Assembly (NCBI GenBank): GCA_024233935.1
Contig: JACKOY010000006.1
Span: 124,001 to 188,000 of the forward strand
Source: Spirochaetales bacterium
Lineage (GTDB): Bacteria; Spirochaetota; Leptospiria; Leptospirales; Leptonemataceae
Length of the DNA: 64,000 nucleotides
Direction: 5' to 3'
This document shows, piece by piece, positions 18,109 to 26,522 of this stretch. A program made the position numbers and the translations under genes. A model generated the notes under the pieces. The model was not told where the DNA came from. It ran no database searches and worked only from the letters and a program-made list of their open reading frames with translations. Each line of letters opens with the position of its first letter. The stretch's first letter is position 1.

Positions 18109-18435
18109 TCATAGGGCTTGCTTTGCATCTTTGAGGGCGACTTTGATTCGGCCCTCGATCACAAAAGCGGGCGGGAAGCCCTGCCCCGCTCCCTTCTCGT
18201 CCGGGTAGAGACGGCAGGCGTTCGGTCCGTCGGTTCTGGTGGGCGCGACGTCCTGGCCGTTAACCAGAATTGTGGGAGAGCCAAAAGCCCTGGCGAAATC
18301 GGGGGCGTGCCGGTCCTGGCGACAGTGTTCCTGCCAGGTTTCTGACAGTCCAAGACGGTTCAGCGCGAGGCTGAGCTCCGCGCGCGCAGCGTTCACGTTG
18401 GGACAGTCGGCATCGTAGATGAGTTCAATCTTCAT
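18109..18435 (-). CDS. Thioredoxin-fold small protein
   Basis: The 108-residue product starts IELIYDADCPNVNAARAEL, a thioredoxin-like first strand and helix with a single cysteine, followed by FGSPTILVNGQDV, the cis-proline-type segment of this fold. The family (small DCPN-type thioredoxin-like proteins, often near metal or redox regulators) is uncharacterised; with only one N-terminal cysteine it may bind a thiol or metal rather than act as a classical CxxC disulfide enzyme. It precedes the decayed MarR gene on the same strand. Confidence 0.7.
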   Translation of the reverse strand: MKIELIYDADCPNVNAARAELSLALNRLGLSETWQEHCRQDRHAPDFARAFGSPTILVNGQDVAPTRTDGPNACRLYPDEKGAGQGFPPAFVIEGRIKVALKDAKQAL

Positions 18436-18510
18436 TATGTAACGCGTTTACGCGTGCCGAAAACGGCGGAGCGCTCCGCGGATCAATGCGCGCGTGGCGC
18501 GCTCAGACCA

Positions 18511-19146
18511 TCAAGAACCGCTCAGGCCACACCAGCTGGTCCGGATCCGTCCCGCATCCAGGGCCTGCAAAAGAGCCCGCGCCCGGGATGTGACAGCGGC
18601 CGCATTTGGTTGGGGATGCGGACCATTCGGGATGGCCCGCATGACCCCGGAAATGTTCTGATTTTCGACCGAGCGGGCGCTGGCTTCCTTCTTCAAGGCC
18701 CGGATCAGCTCGCCCTCATCGTTAAAATAGTAACGCTCTTGTATCTCCGTGTCCACGGTGCCCGGGTTCTCGCTGTCCGGCGATTCCGGATCAAAACTCC
18801 AGGTACTGGTCACGTGGTAGGCAAATCTCAGCCGATTGCCTGAAACGAGATATTGCTCGTTACGCCCGCCGTGCTCGTAGCCTTCGCTGTATTCGATCAG
18901 CCGGACCTCGGGCCCTGCGTGGTGGATTCGAACCACGCCGGATACCGGATGGTCGGGGCAACTGTACTCGATGGTTTCGCTTTCCGCTGTGTCGGCCATC
19001 GCAGCATTGTAGTCGGCGACGATGGATTCGATCGTCGCATTGTCCCCCGTGTCGGTTCCAGACTCCGGATCGGAAGAGTCGGTGTTGCTGCAGATAGCCA
19101 GGCTCAACGTTGCTGTAAGAAGTCCGCCTACAAGGATCGCGCGCAT
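18511..19146 (-). CDS. Putative lipoprotein, unknown function
   Basis: The 211-residue product has a signal sequence ending in LAIC followed by a Ser/Asp-rich linker, typical of lipoproteins. The body has SCPDHPVSGVVRIHHAG and FNDEGELIRALKKEA segments, which read as beta-sheet, but match no family I know. It contains few cysteines. It stands alone between the thioredoxin-like gene and a small membrane protein on the same strand, with a 228-bp gap upstream where nothing is recognised. Confidence 0.6.
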   Translation of the reverse strand: MRAILVGGLLTATLSLAICSNTDSSDPESGTDTGDNATIESIVADYNAAMADTAESETIEYSCPDHPVSGVVRIHHAGPEVRLIEYSEGYEHGGRNEQYLVSGNRLRFAYHVTSTWSFDPESPDSENPGTVDTEIQERYYFNDEGELIRALKKEASARSVENQNISGVMRAIPNGPHPQPNAAAVTSRARALLQALDAGRIRTSWCGLSGS

Positions 19147-19374
19147 TGGCGGAGTTTTCGGGCCACCGGGGCACCGGGAAAGAGAAAAAATTCCCGACGG
19201 TCGCCGGAGTAACTCATTGACGTTGGAAAAAACCCGCTACGCCGATGGGTGAGCGATTTCGGACGAAACCGGCGTGCAACACATACGGCCCGTACCTGCC
19301 CGGGAAATGCAGCCCTTCATGGTGGTCTATCCGGGTTGAACAGGCCGTTTCGCGTTCCCATGCCCGCTTTGAAC

Positions 19375-19581
19375 TCAGCGCCCGCGATTGCGGAAGAGGA
19401 AGCCCAGGCCCGCAAACACCAGACCAAAAACCAGAATCGCGGTGGCAGAAACGTAGTCGTTCGGAAGGTCTGTTCCCTTCCAACGCAGGCTCAGGTCAAA
19501 GAGCGTGTTTACGAAACCCAGAATTCCGATGAAGGTACCAAGACCGCCAATGCCCTGGATCACAAGGATTACATACTGCAT
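19375..19581 (-). CDS. Small two-helix membrane protein
   Basis: The 68-residue frame has two TM helices (VILVIQGIGGLGTFIGILGFV and SATAILVFGLVFAGLGFLF) separated by a short polar loop with LRWKGTDLPND, and ends in Arg-rich FRNRGR. This hairpin topology with a basic end is typical of small inner-membrane proteins. No family is recognised. Confidence 0.65.
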   Translation of the reverse strand: MQYVILVIQGIGGLGTFIGILGFVNTLFDLSLRWKGTDLPNDYVSATAILVFGLVFAGLGFLFRNRGR

Positions 19582-19955
19582 GTCGGTCGGTGGTCTGCGT
19601 TCGAGTGCAGGTCAAGGAATTTAGGACACCCAGCGTGTCCTGGGTTTTTAGCGCTCTGATTCGCGTTCGACCCAACCAGAAACCAGGGCAGCAGAGCGGC
19701 TGGTTGTACGCCTATCCGCAGACGACATAACTTCGCAAACAGCGGAACGCTCTGTTGGGAAAGGGGGTGACACAGGGTCCCGGGTTCGAAAAATTGCGCA
19801 GATTTTGTGTTAGAATTGTTTTAGGACCAACCGGAAGGCATACATATGTTTAGTGAAGCGACCCTGCGCGTTATGCCGGGGCCCTCGCGGAGAAAACATT
19901 TCACCGATCGCCGAAACGAGTCGATCCGGTAAGCAGAGAACCCCGGACAGTATCC
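19582..19955. other. 374-bp gene-free stretch with an orphan terminator
   Basis: Apart from the terminator-like hairpin at 19623-19649, no convincing coding frame or RNA is seen. The sequence GTTCGAG near 19599 and GGTTCGAA near 19785 look like tRNA T-loops, but neither has matching acceptor arms. An AT-rich segment at 19800-19825 could hold the promoter of the hydrolase gene that starts at 19956; no -35/-10 pair at normal spacing is convincing. Confidence 0.5.
19623..19649 (+). terminator. Rho-independent terminator-like hairpin without an upstream gene
   Basis: A 7-bp perfect stem AGGACAC/GTGTCCT with a 5-base loop is followed by GGGTTTTT. The geometry is that of an intrinsic terminator for plus-strand transcription. 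The closest upstream genes are all on the minus strand, so it either ends an unannotated plus-strand RNA or is a leftover. Confidence 0.6.
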
Positions 19956-21233
19956 ATGCGTAAACTTCGCTCCTTTCAGCCCGCTGGGCGACCCCGACCG
20001 CGCCACGAGCGCCCGTACTACATTCTGTACGCCATCGTCCTGATCGCTTCGATGGTCTTTACAACACGGGCGGTCATGTCAGGCCGCGACAGCGATCCCG
20101 GCCCCCTGGCTCTGGCCGGTCACTCTGTGCCGCCGGCCTGGCTGTCCTTTCAGGCCTCGGCGAGCGCCCAGGAGACCCTTGGGGACTGGCTGGGTGAACA
20201 CAGCCCGCAGCCCCTTGATCCCGTCTCACGCAATCAGATCCGGCATGCCGAAGACCAGCTCAGCGGATTTTTGAGCAATACGGCCGGCCAGAACAGCTTC
20301 CCGGGACTGGCTCTGGGAATCTATCGTGATGGCATCCCCATTTACGAGCGCTCGCGCGGGATCGATCTCAACGCCCCCCAGCAATTGGCCTCCGTTACCA
20401 AGACCTTCACAGCGGTCGCGATTTTGCAGCTGGCCGAGCGCGGCCTTCTGGGCCTGGACGACGAAGTCTCGCGTTACTATCCGGAACTGGAAATGTCCCG
20501 CAATCCCCTGGGCGGGCGTCCGGTCACCATTCGCCACCTTTTAAACCAGAATTCCGGCATGCCGTACGGCTCGGCTCGCGGCCAGACGGTGCGCACCGAA
20601 ACCGGGCGTTATTATTCGGTCGTCACGCAGATTGTCCCGGCCGGCCAGAGTTTCATGTATTCCAACTACAACTACTACCTGCTGGGCGCCATCCTGGAAC
20701 GCGTCACCGGCCGCTCCTACCCGGAGTACATTCGGGAAGAGATTTTTGACGTGGCCGGCATGTCGCAGTCCCGGGTTTCCGAGCAGGCCAACGGGGCGTC
20801 CGGAGTCTCCAGTTCTGTTACCGACCTGTCACGGTTCTTTGTGGCTCTGATAGGCCGATCCGGCGAACCGCGACTCCGGCGGCTGATTGGCGACGATAGC
20901 CTGGCCGAAATCGCCGCCGTCCCCGAACATATCCACGAACTCACACCGGATATTCAGTACTACGGCCTGGGAATGCGGGTCCAGTATCGCCATGGAGAGG
21001 TGTCGGAGCTTTTTCATACGGGCATCTGGTACAATATCTTTGCCGAGATCCGGATTTTTCCACACGAACGTTCGGCCCTGATTCACCTGGCGAATCCGCC
21101 CCAGTTTCGGCACCCAACCGTCGTAGGTTACCGCTGGCAATCCGCGACGTTGGCCGCAACCTACGTGAAACTTGTTGACACTTTGCTGTTTCGATCGTCT
21201 AATTCTGAGATCGAAGCAAGCAGCGATATCTGA
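19956..21233 (+). CDS. Serine hydrolase, beta-lactamase/transpeptidase fold (class C-like)
   Basis: The 425-residue product has an N-terminal signal anchor (YILYAIVLIASMVFTT). The three active-site elements of the class C/AmpC-like family are visible: SVTK in LASVTKTFTA (nucleophile serine and lysine), Y-S-N in MYSNYNYYLL, and HTG in LFHTGIW. The family includes esterases, D-aminopeptidases and penicillin-binding-like enzymes, so antibiotic hydrolysis should not be assumed. It is followed 71 bp later by a paralogue on the same strand. The protein is probably periplasmic. Confidence 0.88.
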   Translation: MRKLRSFQPAGRPRPRHERPYYILYAIVLIASMVFTTRAVMSGRDSDPGPLALAGHSVPPAWLSFQASASAQETLGDWLGEHSPQPLDPVSRNQIRHAEDQLSGFLSNTAGQNSFPGLALGIYRDGIPIYERSRGIDLNAPQQLASVTKTFTAVAILQLAERGLLGLDDEVSRYYPELEMSRNPLGGRPVTIRHLLNQNSGMPYGSARGQTVRTETGRYYSVVTQIVPAGQSFMYSNYNYYLLGAILERVTGRSYPEYIREEIFDVAGMSQSRVSEQANGASGVSSSVTDLSRFFVALIGRSGEPRLRRLIGDDSLAEIAAVPEHIHELTPDIQYYGLGMRVQYRHGEVSELFHTGIWYNIFAEIRIFPHERSALIHLANPPQFRHPTVVGYRWQSATLAATYVKLVDTLLFRSSNSEIEASSDI

Positions 21234-21304
21234 AAGCCGGGCTCCGTCCGGGCCATCGCCGCTTCTTTCTTTCACAAAGAACGTAAGGTCGGGGGGAATG
21301 GGGC

Positions 21305-22747
21305 GTGGGACGATTGTGGCTCCCGGGTTTGTTTTGTGTGCTCGGCGCTATGGGCGCCGGCTGCGTCCCTTCTGTACATAGCTATCCCATCGGCGGACCG
21401 GCGGTGCATCCTCTGGCCCTCACCACAGATTCCCCGGAGGTGCGGGCCGGTCGCGAGCGACTGGAGGCCTATTTGCAGTGGGGCTTCCAGCAACAACACT
21501 ATCCGACCATGACCGCAGGCGTGGTGGTGGACCGGGAGCTGGTCTATGAGCACTACATTCAAAGCCACGGCCGGCGCACCTATGCCCTTGCTTCGATTAC
21601 GAAAACATTTACGGCCACCGCCATCATGCAGTTGGTCGACCGGGGTCTGGTCCATCTGGATGACCCCATCACGAAGTTCTTTCCCGACCTTGATCTGAGC
21701 ACCCCTGGCCTGGACTCAGAGCCGATCCTTATCCGGCATTTGCTTTCGCATACCAGCGGTATACCGGACCTGCGGTACTACGATCACCCGGATTGGGTCA
21801 GCGAACAGGAGTCCGGTTTGGAGTTCCGTGTGCCCCGCCAGATCTACCCGGCCGGCCGCCACTACCGGTACGCCAATCATGGCTTTATGATTTTGGGCGC
21901 CGTAGTGGAACAAGTCAGCGGGCAACCCCTGGAAGAGTACTACCGCACATACATCTTTGAGCCCCTGGATATGCGTGATGCGCACTACGGGTCTAACCTT
22001 TCGGGCGCTTTTGGCATCTACACTTCGTTGCACGATCTTGCCAACTACGCCATCATGTGGTTGAACGAGGGCCGTAACCTGCGCGGGCAACAGGTGCTTT
22101 CACCCGAAGCCGTGCGCATGATGCTCGAACCGCCGCTCATTTATCCGGATGGAACCAACCTGCCGTACTGTGGTCTCGGCTGGCGCGTGCATCGCGAAGG
22201 CAATTACGTAAATACGTTTTTTCATATCGGGGGCGCCGATGGAACGATGACCTGGATCCAGATGTTTCCCCGCTACCGCGTGGCGATTCTGTATCTTGGC
22301 AATCCGCCGGAAATGCGCGATGAGGTCATGTACCGCATCCCCGAGATTCAACACCGACTGGGCGACCTGGCGACAGCGATGGTCGGTGCGCCCCAACCGG
22401 TTTACAACTACGAACCAAGTATCGCCGGCTCCTCGTTGCGCTCACGGATCGTCGGACAGTATCAGGATCCGCTCAACAATCAGGCGATTGAAGTGCGCGA
22501 AGAAGACGGCCGTTTGATGGCCAGCTGGCTGCGGGGCCGAACGGAGCAAATTGTGCCGGTGGCGCCGCGTCAATACCAGGGTACGGCCAGCGGGATCGTC
22601 TATGATTTTCCCTTTACGTCTTACGACGGAAGCGCGGTGGGCATCGCCACCATGAGCCAGTACTTCTTTCGCGCCGGCGAGCAAAGCGCGGACAAAGACC
22701 TGGAAGGCGCGCACCCGGACGAATTGCCGCTGCTGGCTTCTCCTTAA
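21305..22747 (+). CDS. Lipoprotein serine hydrolase, beta-lactamase family
   Basis: Translation from the GTG at 21305, with a G-rich Shine-Dalgarno-like sequence upstream, gives 480 residues. The signal ends with GAGC, a good lipobox. SITK (ASITKTFTA), Y-A-N (YANHGFMI) and the H-x-G element (FFHIGGADG) form the active site. A C-terminal extension of about 130 residues with beta-strand character follows, as in Pfam beta-lactamase proteins that carry a lipocalin-like or DUF3471-like tail. It shares domain type and order with the preceding gene, so the pair probably arose by duplication. The substrate is unknown. Confidence 0.88.
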   Translation: MGRLWLPGLFCVLGAMGAGCVPSVHSYPIGGPAVHPLALTTDSPEVRAGRERLEAYLQWGFQQQHYPTMTAGVVVDRELVYEHYIQSHGRRTYALASITKTFTATAIMQLVDRGLVHLDDPITKFFPDLDLSTPGLDSEPILIRHLLSHTSGIPDLRYYDHPDWVSEQESGLEFRVPRQIYPAGRHYRYANHGFMILGAVVEQVSGQPLEEYYRTYIFEPLDMRDAHYGSNLSGAFGIYTSLHDLANYAIMWLNEGRNLRGQQVLSPEAVRMMLEPPLIYPDGTNLPYCGLGWRVHREGNYVNTFFHIGGADGTMTWIQMFPRYRVAILYLGNPPEMRDEVMYRIPEIQHRLGDLATAMVGAPQPVYNYEPSIAGSSLRSRIVGQYQDPLNNQAIEVREEDGRLMASWLRGRTEQIVPVAPRQYQGTASGIVYDFPFTSYDGSAVGIATMSQYFFRAGEQSADKDLEGAHPDELPLLASP

Positions 22748-23592
22748 CCTGCTGGCGATGAACGCGCCGCCTCTTCCAGATCGTTCATAAGCCTGGTATA
22801 CTCGGCATTGCTCAGCACGTAATCCTGGGCCACGTCTTTGGAGCTTGTTTCGATTTTGCCCTTGTTATCTTTCTTAACGGAAACGGCCTGCACGCTGATG
22901 AGCCGGAACTGGCTGCAGTCGGGACAGGCCTTGAATTGCACGACCGAGTGAATCTGGTCGGCCTGGCCCGCGGTGAGTTCCCGCAACTGGCTCATATCGC
23001 CCGCTTCCAGCTGTCGTTTCAGGGCGCCGGGGTTGCGCAAAGCGCTGAGGGGTCGGATTTTCTTCTCGTCGTCAACCCAGCGGCCACAGGCTTCACAAAA
23101 AGGCTGCATGGCCATGCCGGCGCCCAGAAAACCGGCGCCGCCGACGATGATCAGCGCCTCAATGGTCCAAACAATGTAGAGCGCAATGCCGGTGGGGCGA
23201 ATGCTGCGAATCTGCCAGACGCCCTCTTCCGCTATTCGCAGAACTGCGTCGAAAAGCGGCGCTGGTTCAAAGACCCAGACGTCGCCCTCGAATACTATGT
23301 GCACATACACCACCCAGCTGAAATAAACGGCGAAGACCCCCGTAACAACGCCACCCAACGCTCCCAACAATCCACTCCGGGACTTGCCCAGCATGCCGCC
23401 GATTCCGGTCGCGCCACCTACCAGGAGTCCGAGCCCGAGGGTCAGAAAGAAGTTTAGATACACGAATGGGATATAATAAACCGCATAGCTGTACAAATAG
23501 GCCAGTATCACAGCCACCAGGGCGCCTGCAATAAGCGACAGCGGAATGGCCAGCGGCCCAAAACGCCCGGATGGTTTATAAAAATGATTCAT
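22744..23592 (-). CDS. Membrane protein with zinc-ribbon-like cysteines
   Basis: The ATG at 23592, with GGAG upstream, gives 282 residues. There are four to five TM helices in the first 170 residues, including a Gly-rich GLGLLVGGATGIGGMLG segment that resembles a glycine-zipper. The C-terminal cytoplasmic region has CEACGRW and, 70 residues later, CPDCSQF, which together could form a zinc site. No family name can be given. The gene is convergent with the hydrolase, and the two stops overlap by 4 bp. The longer frame to 23646 lacks a good start. Confidence 0.65.
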   Translation of the reverse strand: MNHFYKPSGRFGPLAIPLSLIAGALVAVILAYLYSYAVYYIPFVYLNFFLTLGLGLLVGGATGIGGMLGKSRSGLLGALGGVVTGVFAVYFSWVVYVHIVFEGDVWVFEPAPLFDAVLRIAEEGVWQIRSIRPTGIALYIVWTIEALIIVGGAGFLGAGMAMQPFCEACGRWVDDEKKIRPLSALRNPGALKRQLEAGDMSQLRELTAGQADQIHSVVQFKACPDCSQFRLISVQAVSVKKDNKGKIETSSKDVAQDYVLSNAEYTRLMNDLEEAARSSPAG

Positions 23593-23766
23593 CGTGTGTC
23601 TCCGATTCTGTTGAACGAAGGCGCCCGACACAATTAAAGAAAGCAAGAAGAAACCGAAATTGAGACGATCGTTGGCACGTCACCTGACGCTTCGTCCTTG
23701 ACAGGAAAGCACTGGCGGGCGCGTTTCCCGGGAATCACCAGCCGGCGCCGACAAGGGTATTCGGGA

Positions 23767-24186
23767 ATGCAGTCCGTTCGAACAAGACCAATCGCAGCAG
23801 GCTTTTCGTACTTCCTCTTGGTATTCGCGGCGGGCTTTGCGCTGGGCACATTGCGCGTACTTTTTCTTGTGCCGGTACTCTCTGAGCGTTACGCCGAGTT
23901 GCTGGAAATGCCGGTCATGTTGTGCGTTATCTATTTCGCGGCCCGTTTCGTGGTGCGCCGTTTACTGACCCGTCCCGGGGGTACGTCGGCCGTACCCGCC
24001 CTGCTGGCAGGCACTCTGGCGCTCGTCTTGTTGCTGGGGGCCGAGTTCGGACTGGTGCTCTATTTGCGCGGAATCAGTCTGGAGCAGTACTTCAGCGAAC
24101 GCGACCCGATTTCGGGCACGGTGTACTACCTCTCGTTAGTTGTGTTCTGGTTTGCACCGTACTGGTTCTGGCGCAGAGCCGACTGA
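23767..24186 (+). CDS. Four-helix membrane protein, unknown function
   Basis: The ATG at 23767 gives 139 residues with four TM helices: YFLLVFAAGFALGTLRVLFLVPVL, VMLCVIYFAARFVV, ALLAGTLALVLLLGAEFGLVLYL and LSLVVFWFAPYWFW. The product is basic between helices 2 and 3. It resembles small DUF-type membrane proteins found in many bacteria. The gene is divergent from the preceding zinc-ribbon-like gene; the 174-bp space between them would hold both promoters. Confidence 0.6.
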   Translation: MQSVRTRPIAAGFSYFLLVFAAGFALGTLRVLFLVPVLSERYAELLEMPVMLCVIYFAARFVVRRLLTRPGGTSAVPALLAGTLALVLLLGAEFGLVLYLRGISLEQYFSERDPISGTVYYLSLVVFWFAPYWFWRRAD

Positions 24187-24369
24187 GAGCTTCGGCGCCC
24201 TCCTTTCTTGTGTCGCGCCCGGCAATGGACCCGCGGAACGAAATCTTGCCTGCGGTCGTCGCACGCGGGTGGTCCAGGGGTCCGGGAGCAGGCCCGCTTC
24301 AAAGAACGTGGAAGTCCGGGCGGGCCATATGGAGTTCCATTCAGAACCGATGGCGCCGGTGCCGGTAGC

Positions 24370-25353
24370 TTAGCTGAACCAGCGTTTGGTTGCTTCAGCG
24401 CCGATTTCGATACCCGAAAGCCGTGCCCGTTGCACCAGGGTCCAGAAGCCACGATAGGTCGCGCGATCGTGCAGTTCGCCTTCGTGCTGGATCGGTCCCC
24501 AACTGGCGTCCTGGGCTGCGATCAAGACCTGCACTCCTTTTTCGACTTCGGAATGATCCGGTTTCATGGCCTCGACAATGGCGTCGATCTGCGTGGGATA
24601 AATCGACCACATGCGCATGAATCCAAACTGGTAGCGTGCGCGTGCGGCATCGGACTTTGTCTGTTCAAAATTCTTAAGATCAAGCGTTACATTGTGGGCC
24701 GGAACCACGCCGTGAGCCAGGGCCGTGGCGACCACGTTTGCTTTAGCGCGTCGGAGCAACTCGTGCTCAAACTGCCCCGGACTTTTCATGCACGCCAGGG
24801 GAATTGCGCCGAAATGGCCGGAGATGAAGTCCATGAGACCAAAATCGAGCACCTGCATCCAGGGCAAAGCAGCGATCTCGGCTGCATCACGCAACGCGCC
24901 GTGAGTTTCAATCAGCACATGAATGGGGATTTCGCGTTTGATTCCGGCCTTTTGTGCGGTTTCGCGAATATAGTCGATCATCTCGCGCACCTGGGAGGCC
25001 GCGGTTGGCTTGGGAATCGTCAGGTAGGCGAGCTTTTCTCCGGCGCCTTTGACCAGAATATCGACGTCCTGCTTCCAGTGGCGGTTGCTGTGATCATGAA
25101 TGCGCGCGCCGGCCATGCCGAATTTGTTTTCGGCCGAGTTGGTGATACGCACGATCATTTCGGCGTGTTCTTTTTCCTGTCCCTGGGGCGCGCCATCCTC
25201 ACAGTCCTGGGTGATGTCGAAAACGGGCCCTTTTTCCGACTGGAGGGCCAGCGCCTTCGTAATCATCTTCTCGTTCCCCGCGAAATGTTCGCACGAGGGA
25301 ATTACCGGAAATTCTTTCTCACCGGCGAAAAGGGCGTCTTTAGGATGGATCAT
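24370..25353 (-). CDS. HpcH/HpaI aldolase / CitE-like lyase (malyl-CoA or citramalyl-CoA lyase type)
   Basis: The 327-residue TIM-barrel protein has conserved CitE/malyl-CoA lyase segments: DITQDCEDGAP (Mg-binding acidic residues), IPIHVLIETHGALRD (glutamate ligand) and VLDFGLMDF. It is longer than basic CitE and closer to the form that works alone. These enzymes cleave or form malyl-, citramalyl- or citryl-CoA. The exact substrate cannot be assigned; no other genes of such a pathway lie next to it. It is probably cytoplasmic. Confidence 0.8.
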   Translation of the reverse strand: MIHPKDALFAGEKEFPVIPSCEHFAGNEKMITKALALQSEKGPVFDITQDCEDGAPQGQEKEHAEMIVRITNSAENKFGMAGARIHDHSNRHWKQDVDILVKGAGEKLAYLTIPKPTAASQVREMIDYIRETAQKAGIKREIPIHVLIETHGALRDAAEIAALPWMQVLDFGLMDFISGHFGAIPLACMKSPGQFEHELLRRAKANVVATALAHGVVPAHNVTLDLKNFEQTKSDAARARYQFGFMRMWSIYPTQIDAIVEAMKPDHSEVEKGVQVLIAAQDASWGPIQHEGELHDRATYRGFWTLVQRARLSGIEIGAEATKRWFS

Positions 25354-25424
25354 AACGGTTCGCTCACCTGAAAAGATTGGGTCAGAGTCCCCGGAAAGCG
25401 CACCGTAGCAAGCCTTTTACACGC

Positions 25425-25703
25425 CTATCGGTGGCGCTTCTCGAGCTCGGAAGCCACGTCGCTCAGGGAAAGGTCCAGGTGGACCAGGAGCACCTGGAGG
25501 TGAAATAACAGGTCCGCGGCCTCGTGCAGAATCTCCGGCCGCTTGCCGTTCTTGACGGCTATGATGACCTCGCCGGCCTCTTCGCCGATCTTCTTGAGTA
25601 TGCGATCGTCTCCGTCCCTGAAAAGATTGGCCGTGTAGGACCCGGCCGGCAAAGTTTCGCGTCGCTCTTGAAGCAGGCTCTCAAGTTCTTCCAGAAATTT
25701 CAT
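25425..25703 (-). CDS. hisE: Phosphoribosyl-ATP pyrophosphatase
   Basis: The 92-residue product starts at the ATG preceded by a perfect AGGAGG (25709-25714, minus strand). It shows the HisE signature: [16 protein letters not shown] and [15 protein letters not shown], whose acidic residues bind Mg2+. It hydrolyses phosphoribosyl-ATP to phosphoribosyl-AMP in histidine biosynthesis. The start lies 23 bp inside the 3' end of hisF, so the two are translationally coupled. No hisI is fused to it. Confidence 0.93.
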   Translation of the reverse strand: MKFLEELESLLQERRETLPAGSYTANLFRDGDDRILKKIGEEAGEVIIAVKNGKRPEILHEAADLLFHLQVLLVHLDLSLSDVASELEKRHR

Positions 25704-26508
25704 GTTTCCTCCTGCGGACGGGAATTCCGCGCGCCGCAAGCACCTCTTTTACTTCATCAACGGTGAATTCGCGAAAGTGGAAAATGGATGCGGCCAGAAC
25801 CGCGTCCGCCTGCGCCTTGAGAATCACTTCTGCGAGATGTTCGGCGTTTCCGGCGCCGCCCGACGCAATGACCGGCACCTGAACCACGGAACGCACAGCC
25901 GCGGTGAGCTCCAGGTCATAGCCACGATTCGTCCCATCGGCATCCATGCTTGTCAAAAGAATCTCCCCCGCGCCGCTCTCAGAGGCCTGCCGGGCCCATT
26001 CGACCGCGTCCCGACCGGTGGGCGTGCGCCCGCCGTGCAGAAAGACTTCGAAGGCAAACGGGGAGCCGGCCACTGTGCGACGCGCGTCAATCGCGCAAAC
26101 GATGCACTGAGCCCCGAACTGCCGTGCGGCCTGGGAAAGCACGGCCGGGTTTTCAAAGGCGGCCGTGTTTATGGAGACCTTGTCCGCGCCGGCCCACAGC
26201 ATTGTGTGCACGTCATCAACTGTTCGAATCCCGCCGCCGACCGTAAACGGAATAAAGATTTCATCCGCGACCTGCTCGACCAGGTGCGCCACGGTGGCAC
26301 GCCGGTCCGAGCTGGCTGTAATGTCCAGAAAACACAGCTCGTCAGCACCGGTCGCAGCATAGTAGCGCGCGTTTTCGACCGGGTCGCCGGCGTCACGCAA
26401 ATCGACGAAATTCACGCCCTTGACGACGCGACCGTCCTTGATGTCCAGACAGGGAATGACCCGGTGCGCAAGCACGGGGCAGATTCCCGTGATCGCGCCG
26501 TGTGTCAT
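25681..26508 (-). CDS. hisF: Imidazole glycerol phosphate synthase, cyclase subunit
   Basis: The TIM-barrel protein has [18 protein letters not shown] at the N-terminus, [11 protein letters not shown] in the middle and [13 protein letters not shown] near the end, the phosphate-binding loops of HisF. The catalytic Asp of CLDIKDG is present. Together with HisH, which is not in this window, it makes imidazole glycerol phosphate and AICAR. The ATG at 26508 gives a 275-residue form; the GTG at 26475 matches the normal family start better. It overlaps hisE by 23 bp. Confidence 0.95.
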   Translation of the reverse strand: MTHGAITGICPVLAHRVIPCLDIKDGRVVKGVNFVDLRDAGDPVENARYYAATGADELCFLDITASSDRRATVAHLVEQVADEIFIPFTVGGGIRTVDDVHTMLWAGADKVSINTAAFENPAVLSQAARQFGAQCIVCAIDARRTVAGSPFAFEVFLHGGRTPTGRDAVEWARQASESGAGEILLTSMDADGTNRGYDLELTAAVRSVVQVPVIASGGAGNAEHLAEVILKAQADAVLAASIFHFREFTVDEVKEVLAARGIPVRRRKHEISGRT

Positions 26509-26522
26509 TCAGTTTTGCCGGG

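Noticed and set aside
19590..19800. tRNA T-loop-like motifs in the intergenic region
   Set aside because: No complementary acceptor or anticodon arms at proper distances.
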